NCBI RefSeq assembly: GCF_000764305.2
Contig: NW_025933184.1
Coordinates: 62,001-126,000, forward strand
Direction of reading: 5' to 3'
DNA from: Hyalella azteca
Lineage: Eukaryota > Arthropoda > Malacostraca > Amphipoda > Hyalellidae
Length of the DNA stretch: 64,000 nt
Notes under the pieces: model-generated
Told to the model about the DNA's origin: nothing
The model's input: only the letters and a program-made list of their open reading frames with translations
The model's database searches: none
Program-made: the position numbers and the translations under genes
Part shown: positions 46,901 to 54,100 of the stretch, piece by piece
Position numbering within the stretch: position 1 is the stretch's first letter
How the letters are laid out: each line of letters opens with the position of its first letter

Positions 46901-49900
46901 TGGTATTGTTTGATTAAAGAATTAATTTTGCAACTGGTATTAACTCCAACTCTGATATTCTCATCGAATAAACTAACTTTAAAATGTACAATTCAATGAA
47001 ATATGCGACTATATGTCGCAAGGAAGAAGAAATCCTATTCGTTCATTCTCAACATTATTTCAGCTTTATTCGTGAATTAAGGAACCATAGTTACATTTCT
47101 CGTAAAAGAGAAATGTAACTGTAACGTAAAAACATTTGTCATTTATAAGCTGTTTCAATACTCGTGTCTGTTAAGTGATGAACCATAGTTATGTACATGT
47201 CGTGTAGAAGAACATTTGTCCAATCATAACAATCTAGAAATCTTGTTTTATATACTCATGTTTGTGACCGAGCTTGTTTACAGTTCGTGTTTGTGACCGA
47301 GCTTGTTTTATTTACTCGTGTTGGTGACCGAGCTTGTTTACAGTTCGTGTTTCCAACTGGAAGACCGCAACCGCCAAGACACGCAAGTGCTCATGGATGC
47401 CGAGGGCAACTCTCGCCTCAAAGAAGTCTTCGCGAAATACGGAGTTGCGAAAGTTGAGGTAAGGAAGTTATACGGTGAATGTATTGCCGCTTCGTACGCA
47501 TGTTACTCTCAGAAAAATTTATGGGTTAGATTGTCCAAATATTGACCCAGAATTTAGTATTGTCCGAATTAATGTGGCATTTGTCCGAATTAATGTGGCA
47601 TATTGTCCAGTTAATTCGCGTTGCATTGATACGCCCTTATCCCTAACCAAAACGGGTCACTATGACTCACACGAGGGCAAAATGTGCATCACTCTTTGGA
47701 CAAAACCTCTCATTTCTCAAAGTTTATGTTTCAATTGGGCTAATCGGTGTTCACATTTAGAATGAACCCAAATTCGAGCGTTGATACGCTCGAATTCATT
47801 AAAGCTTGATCAGGAATTTTCAACAACGGCCTTATATTCTTATATTCCATTGAATGTTTTTGCTATTTTTATTGGCTTTAATCAGCGTTGAGTGCCCTTT
47901 CACATGAAAATTGTTTCCATTTATTCTGGAGGCTTGATAACAAGGGTTCTTTTTGTCAGCATCGCGTTTTTTGGTCCCCGTTTATATGCCATTGTCTCAA
48001 TATAATATATTTTCCAATTAATTCCCTAAGAATTGTAATAACTGTTGCTTTTTTTTTTTTTGTCAGCATCTCGTCTTTCAGTTCCTGTTGATATCCCATT
48101 GGCTCATTATAATATTTTTTTGTACCTAATTCATTAAGAATTGTAATATTCGTGGCTCAATATAATATTTTCCCCATCTATTTCATTAATAATTGTAATA
48201 TTGAATTGTCCAAATATTGACCCAGAATTTAGTATTGTCCGAACTAATGTGGCATATTGTCCAGTTAATTTGCGTAGCATTGATACGTCCTTTTGTCGGA
48301 CCTAAACGGGTCACTATGACCCACAAAATGTGCATCACTCTTTCGACGAAGTCTCGACGAAGTCTCAAGTTTATGTTTCAATTTGGCTCGTCAGTGTTCA
48401 CATTTAGAATGAGTCCAAATTCGTGCGTTGATACGCTCGAATTCATTGAAGCTTGATCAGGAGTATTCAACAAAAGCCTTATATTCTTATATTCCATCGA
48501 ATATTTTTTGCTATTTTTATTGGCTTTACTCAGCTTTGAGTGACTAGCTCTTGAACCGACCTACTGCTCTTTCACACGAAAATTTTTTCTATTTAATCTG
48601 GAAGTTTGATTACCCGGAATTTTTGGTGCTCCTTTTTGTCGGCATCTCATGTTTCGGTCCCCGTTTATATCCCATTGGCTCATTATACTATTTTTCCCAT
48701 TTAATTCATTCAGAATTAGAATATTCGTATGAATATCAACAGCGGTGCGTGGCTCGCTCATAAACCGAGTGTTTTTTCACATGCAATTTATTTCCATTTA
48801 ATCTTTAGGCTTGAATATCCGGGTTCTTTTTGTCAGCATCTCGTGTTTCGGTCCCCGTTTATATCCCATTGGCTCATTATACTATTTTTCCCATTTAATT
48901 CATTCAGAATTAGAATATTCGTATGAATATCAACAGCGGTGCGTGGCTCGCTCATAAACCGAGTGTTTTTTCACATGCAATTTATTTCCATTTAATCTTT
49001 AGGCTTGAATATCCGGGTTCTTTTTGTCAGCATCTCGTGTTTCGGTCCCCGTTTATATCCCATTGGCTCATTATACTATTTTTCCCATTTAATTCATTCA
49101 GAATTAGAATATTCGTATGAATATCAACAGCGGTGCGTGGCTCGCTCATAAACCGAGTGTTTTTTCACATGCAATTTATTTCCATTTAATCTTTAGGCTT
49201 GAATATCCGGGTTCTTTTTGTCAGCATCTCGTGTTTCGGTCCCCGTTTATATCCCATTGTATCATTTAAATATTTTTTCCACCTAATTCATTAAGATATA
49301 ATATTTTCCCCGTCTAATTCATTAATAATTGTAATATTCGTAGCTCATTATAATATTTTTCCCATCTATTTCATTAATAATTGTAATATTCCTGTCTCAT
49401 TATAATATTCATCCCATCTATTTCATTAATAATTGTAATATTCCTGTCTCATTATAATGTTTTTCCCATCTATTTCATTAATAATTGTAATATTGGTCTG
49501 AATATAATGTTTTTTTTTGCTCCTAATTCATTAATAATTGTAATATTTGTCGCTCGTTATAATGTTTTCCCCATCTATTTCATTAATAATTGTAATATTG
49601 ATCTGAATATGAACAGCGTTGCGTGGCTCGCTCGTTGAGTCGCGCGGGGGCGGCGGACTGGGTGGAGGTCTGGGTGCTGCTGCTGGCCGCGCTCATAGGC
49701 GTGGGTGCTGCCATAGCCGCCTGTACCGTCTGCTGCCTCTACTCCAGGTGAGTCGTCTGTCTATAGCCGCCTGTACCGTCTGCTGCCTCTACTCCACGTG
49801 AGTTGCCTGCAACAAAATTTAATGTCTAAGAGCATTTCTAAAAAAATATTCTAAAGAGAACTAACATTGTTGCAGACCATCGTTAATCGCCTTTCATTCG

Positions 49901-50320
49901 TGTAAAAATAACTGATAAATTAATTATTCCTTAAATTACAAACAGTTTCCTTTTATTATGTTTCTTTTTTCGAAGATGTAGTTTGAAGAGTTTGGGTGCA
50001 TGAAACGAATAAAAGCATTTATTTTTAATTCTTGTTATTTTCTATGTTTCCAAACTTCATTTTCCAGGTACAAGAAGAAACTGCGGAAGCAACAACCACA
50101 CTTCAGATTATTGGACTCCCCTGGGCCTGGTCACATGGGCCCCGCGGGTCCAGGTTCCATCATAATGCTGCCTCCTGGGCCCGCCGTTCACCCTGGGCCC
50201 ATGGGAGGAGGCCCAATGCATCACTCGTCCGTGCCACCGTCAGAAGCAGGACGATCATACGAGTGGCAGGAGCGGGGCATTCCTATTGATGCGATATCCT
50301 TCAGCAGCACTGCGCGATGA
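28861..50320 (+). CDS. Cadherin-superfamily adhesion protein, 3' part (about 15 exons)
   Basis: Ordered exons encode about five extracellular cadherin repeats with canonical calcium motifs (DVNDEVPVW, DADDNDPIF, DLDDNKPKF, LDREQQ, LDRERQ, DRDEGDNAY), a membrane-proximal region, a TM helix (WVLLLAALIGVGAAIAACTV) and an 84-residue Gly/Pro/His-rich tail ending in AISFSSTAR. All calcium motifs face the extracellular side of a type I protein. The tail has no beta-catenin-binding region that I can see, so this is a non-classical cadherin of the Cad87A/Cad74A/cadherin-23 kind; I cannot choose between these. Coding sequence is GC-rich against AT-rich introns. Upstream exons are outside or not recognised. 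Exons between 29.8 and 39.0 kb recur at 39.0-46.4 kb, probably as two alleles assembled in series. Confidence 0.9.
29085..29766. repeat. 25-bp minisatellite, about 27 copies, cut by an assembly gap
   Basis: Unit attcaggtgcattgattcag + tataa, nearly perfect and ending at the n at 29767. True length is unknown. Confidence 0.95.
29768..29905. repeat. 26-bp tandem repeat, five copies
   Basis: Unit tcacgctgcgtatgagaatg + taccac. The same repeat restarts at 39032, which marks the start of the duplicated block. Confidence 0.9.
30086..30202 (+). CDS. Cadherin exon b, copy 1
   Basis: Acceptor cgcctgcag, donor gtacgt. Encodes VVVARGAVLDREQQATLTLE, then VTATDTPGGGLTSRWAAVK. LDRE and ATD are cadherin motifs. 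39 codons, phase 0. Confidence 0.9.
30690..31136. repeat. 11-bp minisatellite running into the next acceptor
   Basis: About 40 units of ctgtcrtgtga. The last unit becomes ctgtcgtgtgcag and supplies the AG of exon c. Confidence 0.9.
31137..31323 (+). CDS. Cadherin exon c
   Basis: Encodes VFIELTDVNDEVPVWSEEGY, then AENAAIGTPVTHVVAHDPDE and GLNGLVRYFLPENQVPLD. DVNDE, AEN..GT, HDPD and NG..Y define one EC boundary. Phase 1 end joins the exon at 40614 (GLFTLDPESG). No second copy in the window. Confidence 0.9.
31472..31573 (+). repeat. Short TIR element with TCTG core (copy 3, truncated)
   Basis: Left end agcacattttctcatttatg and the TCTG/TCCG core are present. The right arm is replaced at ttttcgtcga by cadherin exon d sequence. 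The missing right arm is what follows the n at 39691. Confidence 0.7.
31574..31714 (+). pseudogene. Cadherin exon d, copy 1, 5'-truncated by chimeric join
   Basis: Encodes the second half of exon d (VRAMDQGSPQQFSEVIIKLY onward to ASVLE) but lacks the first 30 codons and an acceptor, being joined to TIR-element sequence. The intact version lies at 40614-40840. Confidence 0.8.
31674..32715. repeat. Tandem copies of the exon d end and donor (six units)
   Basis: The border ttcataca..ccatgcc.aacga, gtcgcgtctgtgctggaagt, gag repeats at about 31674, 31886, 32095, 32267, 32484 and 32655. Each copy carries PMPNE.ASVLE coding sequence plus a donor-like gtgag. Inner sub-repeats of ctggaagtgagattttattt lie between them. 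Confidence 0.9.
32827..32871 (+). CDS. Cadherin exon e, copy 1 (short)
   Basis: Acceptor tcattttag, donor gtaaaa. 15 codons ESEPESGFDNGALSR. D.NG.LS is the usual sequence before the EC F-strand. Phase 0. Confidence 0.6.
32941..32980 (+). CDS. Cadherin exon f fragment (LDYTANNGLFVI)
   Basis: The frame YLDYTANNGLFVI ends in phase 1 before gttagt and joins the AC at 33428 to give FVIDSQTGVIST, a perfect cadherin match. No acceptor AG is present upstream, and the flanking 43 bp recur at 33049, so the 5' part is probably lost in a chimeric join. Confidence 0.6.
33253..33290. other. Nextera/Tn5 mosaic-end junction (artefact)
   Basis: Same 38-bp duplex as at 11551, two bases before the n at 33292. 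It translates to the spurious VSYTHLDVYKRQ peptide. Confidence 0.95.
33293..33427 (+). repeat. 73-bp repeats of the exon g acceptor and 5' end
   Basis: ctgtaactatttatgatatt, cctgcggccgcag plus the first 33-40 nt of exon g (ending gcccctgga) occurs twice before the complete exon. Confidence 0.85.
33428..33603 (+). CDS. Cadherin exon g, copy 1
   Basis: Acceptor tgcggccgcag. Encodes SQTGVISTQAPLDRERQAQY, then VVAQDLGRPPQQTSRVLVIN and VTDADDNDPIFLKHD. TG.IST, LDRE and DADDNDP are full EC motifs. Donor gtcagt, phase 0. Confidence 0.92.
34100..34441. repeat. About 29-bp minisatellite ending at an acceptor
   Basis: Units of cgacacattgtaytgtatat + cgtatttta. The final unit is ttacgacacgacag, the acceptor of exon h. 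The homologous array lies at 42490-42883. Confidence 0.9.
34442..34556 (+). CDS. Cadherin exon h, copy 1
   Basis: Encodes RVVELQVEEEAAPGTVVGEV, then AATDRDEGDNAYIDYAIT. E..PGT.V..V.ATD.D is the EC start. Donor gtaagc, phase 1 to exon i. Confidence 0.9.
35440..35678. repeat. About 80-bp repeats of the exon i acceptor and 5' end
   Basis: Three units (35441, 35520, 35601) each read ttgcagacggtaacgacgag with small changes followed by intron-like sequence. The true exon follows at 35679. Confidence 0.85.
35679..35767 (+). CDS. Cadherin exon i, copy 1
   Basis: Acceptor tattgcag, donor gtgaga. Encodes (Y)GNDEGLVSLERTDNNTARLI, then VRRRIDREK. IDRE is the EC motif. Phase 1 to 0. Confidence 0.9.
36281..36376 (+). 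CDS. Cadherin exon j, copy 1
   Basis: Acceptor attcgagcag. Encodes MSSFTLTIACGKLGSRLPSR, then LQYSEGDPSLLQ, the EC G-strand region. Donor gtcaga. Downstream copies of the same donor offer alternative in-frame ends. Confidence 0.8.
36361..36455 (+). repeat. 24-bp in-frame repeat of exon j end and donor
   Basis: ccagcctgctgcaggtcaga + gata occurs four times, the last with tgtag. Each copy contains LLQ and the donor gtcaga. 24 bp keeps the reading frame (SLLQVRDT), so use of later donors would add 8 or 16 residues. Confidence 0.85.
36655..37259. repeat. About 58-bp repeats of the exon k acceptor and 5' end
   Basis: About ten units of tgatctattccctaggtcat, gatcctgattagttgtacta, ttggtaatcagtt. 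Each contains the acceptor ctag plus the first 15 nt of exon k (gtcatgatcctgat). Confidence 0.9.
37260..37408 (+). CDS. Cadherin exon k
   Basis: Acceptor attccctag. Encodes VMILIDDLDDNKPKFDADLL, then QTQVVTVHAVDADPTSPPV. DLDDNKPKF is the canonical EC linker. Phase 2 end (AG) completes to Arg with the A at 45270. No second copy because of the gap at 43823. Confidence 0.9.
38032..38069. other. Nextera/Tn5 mosaic-end junction (artefact)
   Basis: CTGTCTCTTATACACATCT and its reverse complement. The left flank matches 44283-44578, while the right flank (ttacagaacagcagcatgct) does not, confirming a false join. Confidence 0.95.
38168..38287 (+). pseudogene. Cadherin exon l, copy 1, 5'-cut at gap
   Basis: Starts right after the n at 38167 with NTGRLLTHAPLTRYTHGTFT and ends ...PLQQPVFATIK before gtctct. 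The complete exon is at 45270. It differs from it by PLQQ versus PQQQ. Confidence 0.85.
38390..38560. repeat. Copies of exon l end and donor
   Basis: cctgtctttgccactattaa + ggtctcttattattgct recurs at 38397 and in decayed form at 38525. The same pattern is seen at 45597 and 45727 in copy 2. Confidence 0.85.
38948..39031 (+). CDS. Cadherin exon m, copy 1
   Basis: Acceptor gttgtcag. VVVVRDSDLMRFVFNTPPGE, then IRPKLKTL, the membrane-proximal start after the last EC. It ends at a chimeric join with the 26-bp repeat seen at 29768. A partial acceptor copy lies at 38890. Confidence 0.8.
39253..39369 (+). CDS. Cadherin exon b, copy 2
   Basis: Same as 30086-30202 except Ala to Ser (VVVSRG) and silent changes. 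Intronic flanks also match to 39690. Confidence 0.9.
39692..39785 (+). repeat. Short TIR element (copy 4), right part after gap
   Basis: ctgtctgtctgtccgtccgt core, cgacgagaaaatgcgc arm and tail to gagttatattttc. Complements the truncated copy at 31472. Confidence 0.7.
39985..40165 (+). mobile_element. tRNA-derived SINE-like element
   Basis: A box tgtagcgcagtggta (40002) and B box gggtttgagcctt (40046) are spaced as in a tRNA, with a downstream body ending cataaccttggttttgtgtc. Found only in copy 2 here. Confidence 0.6.
40459..40533 (+). pseudogene. Pseudo-exon: broken copy of exon d 5' end
   Basis: caggcttgtttactttggac ... aagggccgaggggaa repeats the acceptor and first 65 nt of exon d, with a 1-bp loss (gcggattt versus gcggcattt). 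It then jumps back to intron sequence gaaaccctcataattatagt, the start of the duplicated unit. Confidence 0.85.
40614..40840 (+). CDS. Cadherin exon d, complete (copy 2)
   Basis: Acceptor ctccggcag. Encodes (G)LFTLDPESGILTVSAPLRG, then YELKVRAMDQGSPQQFSEVI and PKFIHPMPNEVASVLE. F.LDPESG.L and A.D.GSP are EC motifs. Donor gtgaga, phase 1 to 0. Donor-end repeats follow at about 40970 and 41190. Confidence 0.92.
41354..41398 (+). CDS. Cadherin exon e, copy 2
   Basis: Identical 15 codons and borders to 32827-32871. Confidence 0.6.
41462..41637 (+). CDS. Cadherin exon g, copy 2
   Basis: Same protein as 33428-33603. The n at 41449 lies 12 bp before it. A partial copy of its 3' end and donor (INVTDADDNDPIFLKHD) follows at about 41728-41787. 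Confidence 0.92.
41728..41787 (+). pseudogene. Partial duplicate of exon g 3' end with donor
   Basis: gccatcaatgtcaccgacgc ... ctcaagcatgac followed by gtcagt. Only the last 18 codons of exon g, no acceptor. Confidence 0.85.
42490..42883. repeat. About 29-bp minisatellite ending at acceptor, copy 2
   Basis: Homologous to 34100-34441 but with more and rearranged units, ending cgacacgacag. Confidence 0.9.
42884..42958 (+). CDS. Cadherin exon h, copy 2, cut at gap
   Basis: First 25 codons of exon h, stopped by the n at 42959. Confidence 0.85.
43082..43170 (+). CDS. Cadherin exon i, copy 2
   Basis: Same as 35679-35767. One decoy unit (gcagacagtaacgaggggct) precedes it at 42990. Confidence 0.9.
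43752..43822 (+). CDS. Cadherin exon j, copy 2, cut at gap
   Basis: First 23 codons of exon j, then the n at 43823. Confidence 0.85.
43824..44280 (-). other. Unrelated block with AT-hook-like reading frame
   Basis: Sequence between the n and the point where intron homology to 37738 resumes (44281). The minus strand reads MASDTESDTRSTCSDASICA ... MREDLEKVSQMLSFLKNF, EKRKAGRPSKSS, a possible AT-hook (GRP core) after a helical segment. It could be the N-terminus of a transposon-encoded protein or a piece of another gene; I do not recognise it. Confidence 0.4.
44690..45269. repeat. About 145-bp repeats of the exon l acceptor and 5' end
   Basis: Units at about 44700, 44850, 44996 and 45141 each end with gccgtatgtagatacggcat, ccacaacatgacgttcgaac, act. 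This copies the acceptor and first 35-40 nt of exon l, with the AG of the acceptor changed to tagat/agaca forms. Confidence 0.9.
45270..45486 (+). CDS. Cadherin exon l, complete (copy 2)
   Basis: Acceptor ccgtatgcag. Encodes YGIHNMTFEHSSASYPLLPS, then AFLLEENTGRLLTHAPLTRY and TIIVTAVSEPQQQPVFATIK. F.L.ENTGRL is the EC motif. Donor gtctct (weak). Phase 2 to 0. Confidence 0.9.
46349..46432 (+). CDS. Cadherin exon m, copy 2
   Basis: Same 28 codons as 38948-39031, here with a normal donor gtaatt. Confidence 0.85.
47344..47458 (+). CDS. Cadherin membrane-proximal exon
   Basis: Frame FQLEDRNRQDTQVLMDAEGN, then SRLKEVFAKYGVAKVE, with donor gtaagg in phase 0 to the TM exon. The acceptor is uncertain: ttacag at 47343 gives the wrong phase after exon m, so a small exon may be missing. 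Confidence 0.75.
47530..48545. repeat. About 670-bp diverged doublet
   Basis: tgtccaaatattgacccaga, tagtattgtccgaa.taatg and gatacgctcgaattcatt.a recur at about 47533 and 48206 in the same order. Confidence 0.8.
48729..49260. repeat. 194-bp repeats carrying the TM-exon acceptor
   Basis: Three units (48729, 48923, 49117), identical over most of their length. Each begins atgaatatcaacagcggtgc + gtggctcgctc, i.e. the acceptor and first 18 nt of the TM exon at 49617. Confidence 0.9.
49617..49747 (+). CDS. Cadherin transmembrane exon
   Basis: Acceptor tatgaacag, donor gtgagt. Encodes RCVARSLSRAGAADWVEVWV, then LLLAALIGVGAAIAACTVCC and LYS. The hydrophobic helix spans about 23 residues. A copy of the exon end plus donor follows at 49759-49806. 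Confidence 0.9.
49759..49806 (+). pseudogene. Partial duplicate of TM-exon end and donor
   Basis: tctatagccgcctgtaccgt ... ctctactccacgtgagtt repeats the last 35 nt of the TM exon. The true site reads ccaggtgagt; the copy has ccacgtgagt. Confidence 0.9.
50068..50320 (+). CDS. Cadherin cytoplasmic tail, terminal exon
   Basis: Acceptor cattttccag. Encodes RYKKKLRKQQPHFRLLDSPG, a Gly/Pro/Met/His-rich stretch, then SYEWQERGIPIDAISFSSTA and R before TGA. Basic residues after the TM fix the topology. No catenin-binding motif seen. Confidence 0.9.
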
Positions 50321-50373
50321 TTTGTAATAGTTGATAATTATCTACGTTTATTTGTAATTTATTTGTTATATGA

Positions 50374-50379
50374 AATAAA
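50374..50379 (+). terminator. Polyadenylation signal of the cadherin gene
   Basis: AATAAA 54 bp after the stop codon. Confidence 0.7.
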
Positions 50380-50939
50380 AACAGCAACGTTAGTTTTTGA
50401 GTCAGATTAGTGTGTGTTTCTAGATGTTAGACAAAAATTATACATAGCGTGCGATGCCCAACAACATATGTTATTTAAATCCGAATGAAAAGTTGTAATT
50501 TGTTTATAATAATAATAATAAGTTTGGTGCAAGATACAGAATTGGCAGCAGTAGTGCGCGCAGCCTGCGTTCAAATTGCCACACTCGTCACTTGACTTCC
50601 TTTCATTGGAACTTATCGTGGCCAACTGTGGCTAAATCGTCGAATAAGACTAACTCTGTTGGTTTTGTGACATACGATATTATATGCATTTGGAATCAAC
50701 AAGTAGTTTCAAAAATATAGGTTTATAATCCGGTAAATCAATGTTAATTTCTGCCAATCTAATATAAAAATTTAAATTGTGAGGCATGCCTGTAGGTGAG
50801 AAATTAATACTGACCTTGTCGAGGAAGCGCCGCAACTCTTAAACTTGTCGTCAGTTAATAACAATCAGCATATGCGTGGATGGTTCTAACTTAACATTTC
50901 GTGGTCTTAAGTGACCTAAATCATCCTGGGCACAATCCC

Positions 50940-51110
50940 AGATCGACCTCCCCTGCAACACTACCAGCGGCGAGAAGCAAGCAACAGCATCGTGCATCAG
51001 GTGGCCCAAATGAGGGCGGATGAACGATAATCAGAGGCGGCGATCCATCGTGGCCTGGGACTGCTATGTCCCAAACAAGTACCAAGATTACCAAGAATCA
51101 CTCATGTTAA
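50940..51110 (+). mobile_element. LINE 3'-end fragment
   Basis: gcatcgtgcatcaggtggcc, gatgaacgataatcagaggc, ctatgtcccaaacaagtacc is the reverse complement of the 3' end of the LINE at 22190-22290. Confidence 0.8.
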
Positions 51111-54100
51111 CATACCACCAAAGATGGGAAGCCATCTGCCTGCGACTGTTCTCTGTGCGACGTGCACAATAGACTTCCATCAGCGCATGCTGCGGGTCAG
51201 CCTCCAATTTTAGAGCGGAATTCATTTTCATATTTACAGAGTTTTCTTTCGGCAAATTTTTATGTAACTGTAACAGTTTTGTGTTGGCAACATCGATACA
51301 TCAGACTCAATTTGTCGAAAAAAATTTTCCACCTAGACTGAATCAGCATTCACATTGTGATGTTCTCAAACTCAACGACTCTCAGTCCCTCAATATTGTC
51401 CTTAAACTCAGCTGAATTGCCATCATTTGAATTGTCATCACCACTGTATCGCTCATCTTCACCATTGGGGCCCTGACTCACCTATTGGTGTTGCTTAGTA
51501 TATAGTTCAATATCTGCTGTATATTCGCGCATTGAGTCTATTTGAGATTTTGAGTGTACAGAAACAGCTATTAGTTCGTTATGAGTGCCTAGCTAAGCAT
51601 GTAGCTTTAATGTTTAACCTTATTCTATTTGTTTAACATCATGATTGATGATGCACAATCATAATATTATATTTTTGGATGTGAAATTGCATTTAAAGTT
51701 GATTTTTTAATTTTTATTCTATATTATGATTTTAATCGACTGACAACGCATTCACTTTGTAAACAAAATTCATCATATTATGAGTGTTGTAATTTATTTA
51801 ATTGTTATTAAATAGGGTTATCATTGTCTGAATCGGAAAAATTAGTAAGCAGTGAGTTTACTAAGAAATACATTAATAAATTGAATCTATTTATCCCTGG
51901 TTGGTTAGATATATTATTTTTTATTTGTAACATCGAAAATCTGAATCTGCTGTAAGAATAACACTTATTCAATCCTCTAATATTTTGTGATTGAAATTTT
52001 CAAAGTGTTGCTGGTGTTGAGAAAATTGTAAAGTGAGATCGATGCCACGGTAAATGAGAGATTGTTGACATGGCATTTCAGCAAACCACTACTTAAATCA
52101 TAGTAATAAGATGAGTAAAAATTACCTCCCACTTTACTGAATCTGCGTTTCATTTTTTTTTTTATAGAGACCTGCAATAAATTCCCGAATTCCTATGTCA
52201 GCCCTTCAAGCGATTTTACTTTCTTTTAATTAGCGACATATTGATCAATTTAATATATTTCAGTAATTTAGGTGCTGAGTCAAAACTAATTTCAAGATAT
52301 TTCAAAATATGTAAAAGAATTTTGTGCTCAATTTAATTCAAGAACAGGAATGAGTGCTCAATATTATCAACAAAATAAAAAGTATTATTCAACGAAGATT
52401 TTCGATCATTTCGGCAAATTTTTGTTTAAGTGTTACTAAAACGCGATAGAAATGCAGTAAATTAATCAGTGAGAAGGTTTGAAAAAAGTTTTGCTATAAT
52501 TTTTCGAACTTCATATTTTCTATTGCATTATAATATTCATCTAAGCCAGACTTGCACGCGTGAATGAATGACCATTTCTAGTTTGAGTGCTTCTGGCAAC
52601 ATCGCGTGTTTAGAAGTTCTTGGTTAAGGGACTGTTATTGTGTGAGTTGTGTGAATAGAATTACTATTTATTAATTTGTTTTATTATGGAGCCCGGCAAT
52701 GTTCTTCGTTATATATCTTGTGATAATTTTATGCGTGTGATAATTTATTCTGTATCAAAGAAAATTCTGATTAAATCGTAGGCTGTCCTACCGTTGAAAC
52801 GTCTTTCCGTAGGGTGCTGTACCGGATTTTTTCCCCAGTCGCTTTTTAATTTCTTGGGAAATTTTAAATGGATTGGCATTATCCATTATAATGACGAATT
52901 ATGCATACATTTGATACATCATATTGCAGTGCGCAAGTTGGGATCCTATAAATGTAGTTTCATCTACTCAAATTTGCGCCAGCTGACTCACAGCTCAGTC
53001 TAGCTAGCTACCTACATAGTTTTATTGCCTTTGTTTGCTGGTCAATCCATGGATATTAGCTTAATTTGTAAAGAAAATTACAATTTAACTAATATATATG
53101 CATTGCTACTTGTTGAGTAGCCTAGCCAGGGCGCAAACGCAGAGGGTGGATGCATCATTGCCAATATATGGGTTTTTAAGCCCTAAGTGTTGCCAGGTAA
53201 TTTTAAGATGCGTTGCCGGGTAATTTTTAATGAAAAGCCATTTACGCTGAGTGATGAAAAACTTTTTACAAGCCACAAACTTATTTACAAGGTTGCATGC
53301 ACGTGTTACCCCAAATAACTAATTTTACCCTATAAACAGTCCTATTGTACAGCAAGTGTCAACTGAACATGTGATAATGCAGTCTGACCGCTCTATTGTG
53401 ACTGCAACTACGTAATCGTAAGCTTGATGTTTACATTTTTTGGGCGGGAACTCATTGCAACTGATTTCAGGACAAGCTTCACTGCATCATGATCCATCCA
53501 ACATCGGAAACCTTACTTTTTTAAGTTTTTTTTTAAATAGTTGGCCAAAGACTGACAAATGTATTAAATGCAAGAATTTCAATCTAAATGTGTTGGCAAG
53601 ATCTTCTGAAGGCATAGGTAGGTAAATTTTGCTACTGAAGTGTCACCAAAGACCTTGCAATATTCATCCACTCTCTGCACAGTGGTAGCCTAGTAGGTAT
53701 GTCATGACTGAGACTGAGGAGACATTGAATTATTGACAATTGATTGAACCATGGATGCCTTGCTTGCATTGGCCTTTGGGCCCTATTCCCTAATGACTAG
53801 CCTAATGCCAATTACAGTATGACAGGATTTGCCAATAATTCATAGTAGCAAATACCTACCTAGGGTTTGTAGGGTAAACGGCTAAACGCACCAATAACAC
53901 CATATTCCAACATTGTGGGTAATTCCGATACTTCTCAACTTATTCCTTTATATTGAGCTTTGTCTTACTTCCGTGCATGCGTAGATGGTTGAAATAGTGA
54001 CGTCATACTATTGCGTGCCACATTCCTGCAAAAAACTAGGTCTGGCAGGAAAATGTTAAGATTCTCAGAGTGAAAGTCCAAGTCAACTAGTGAGAACATC

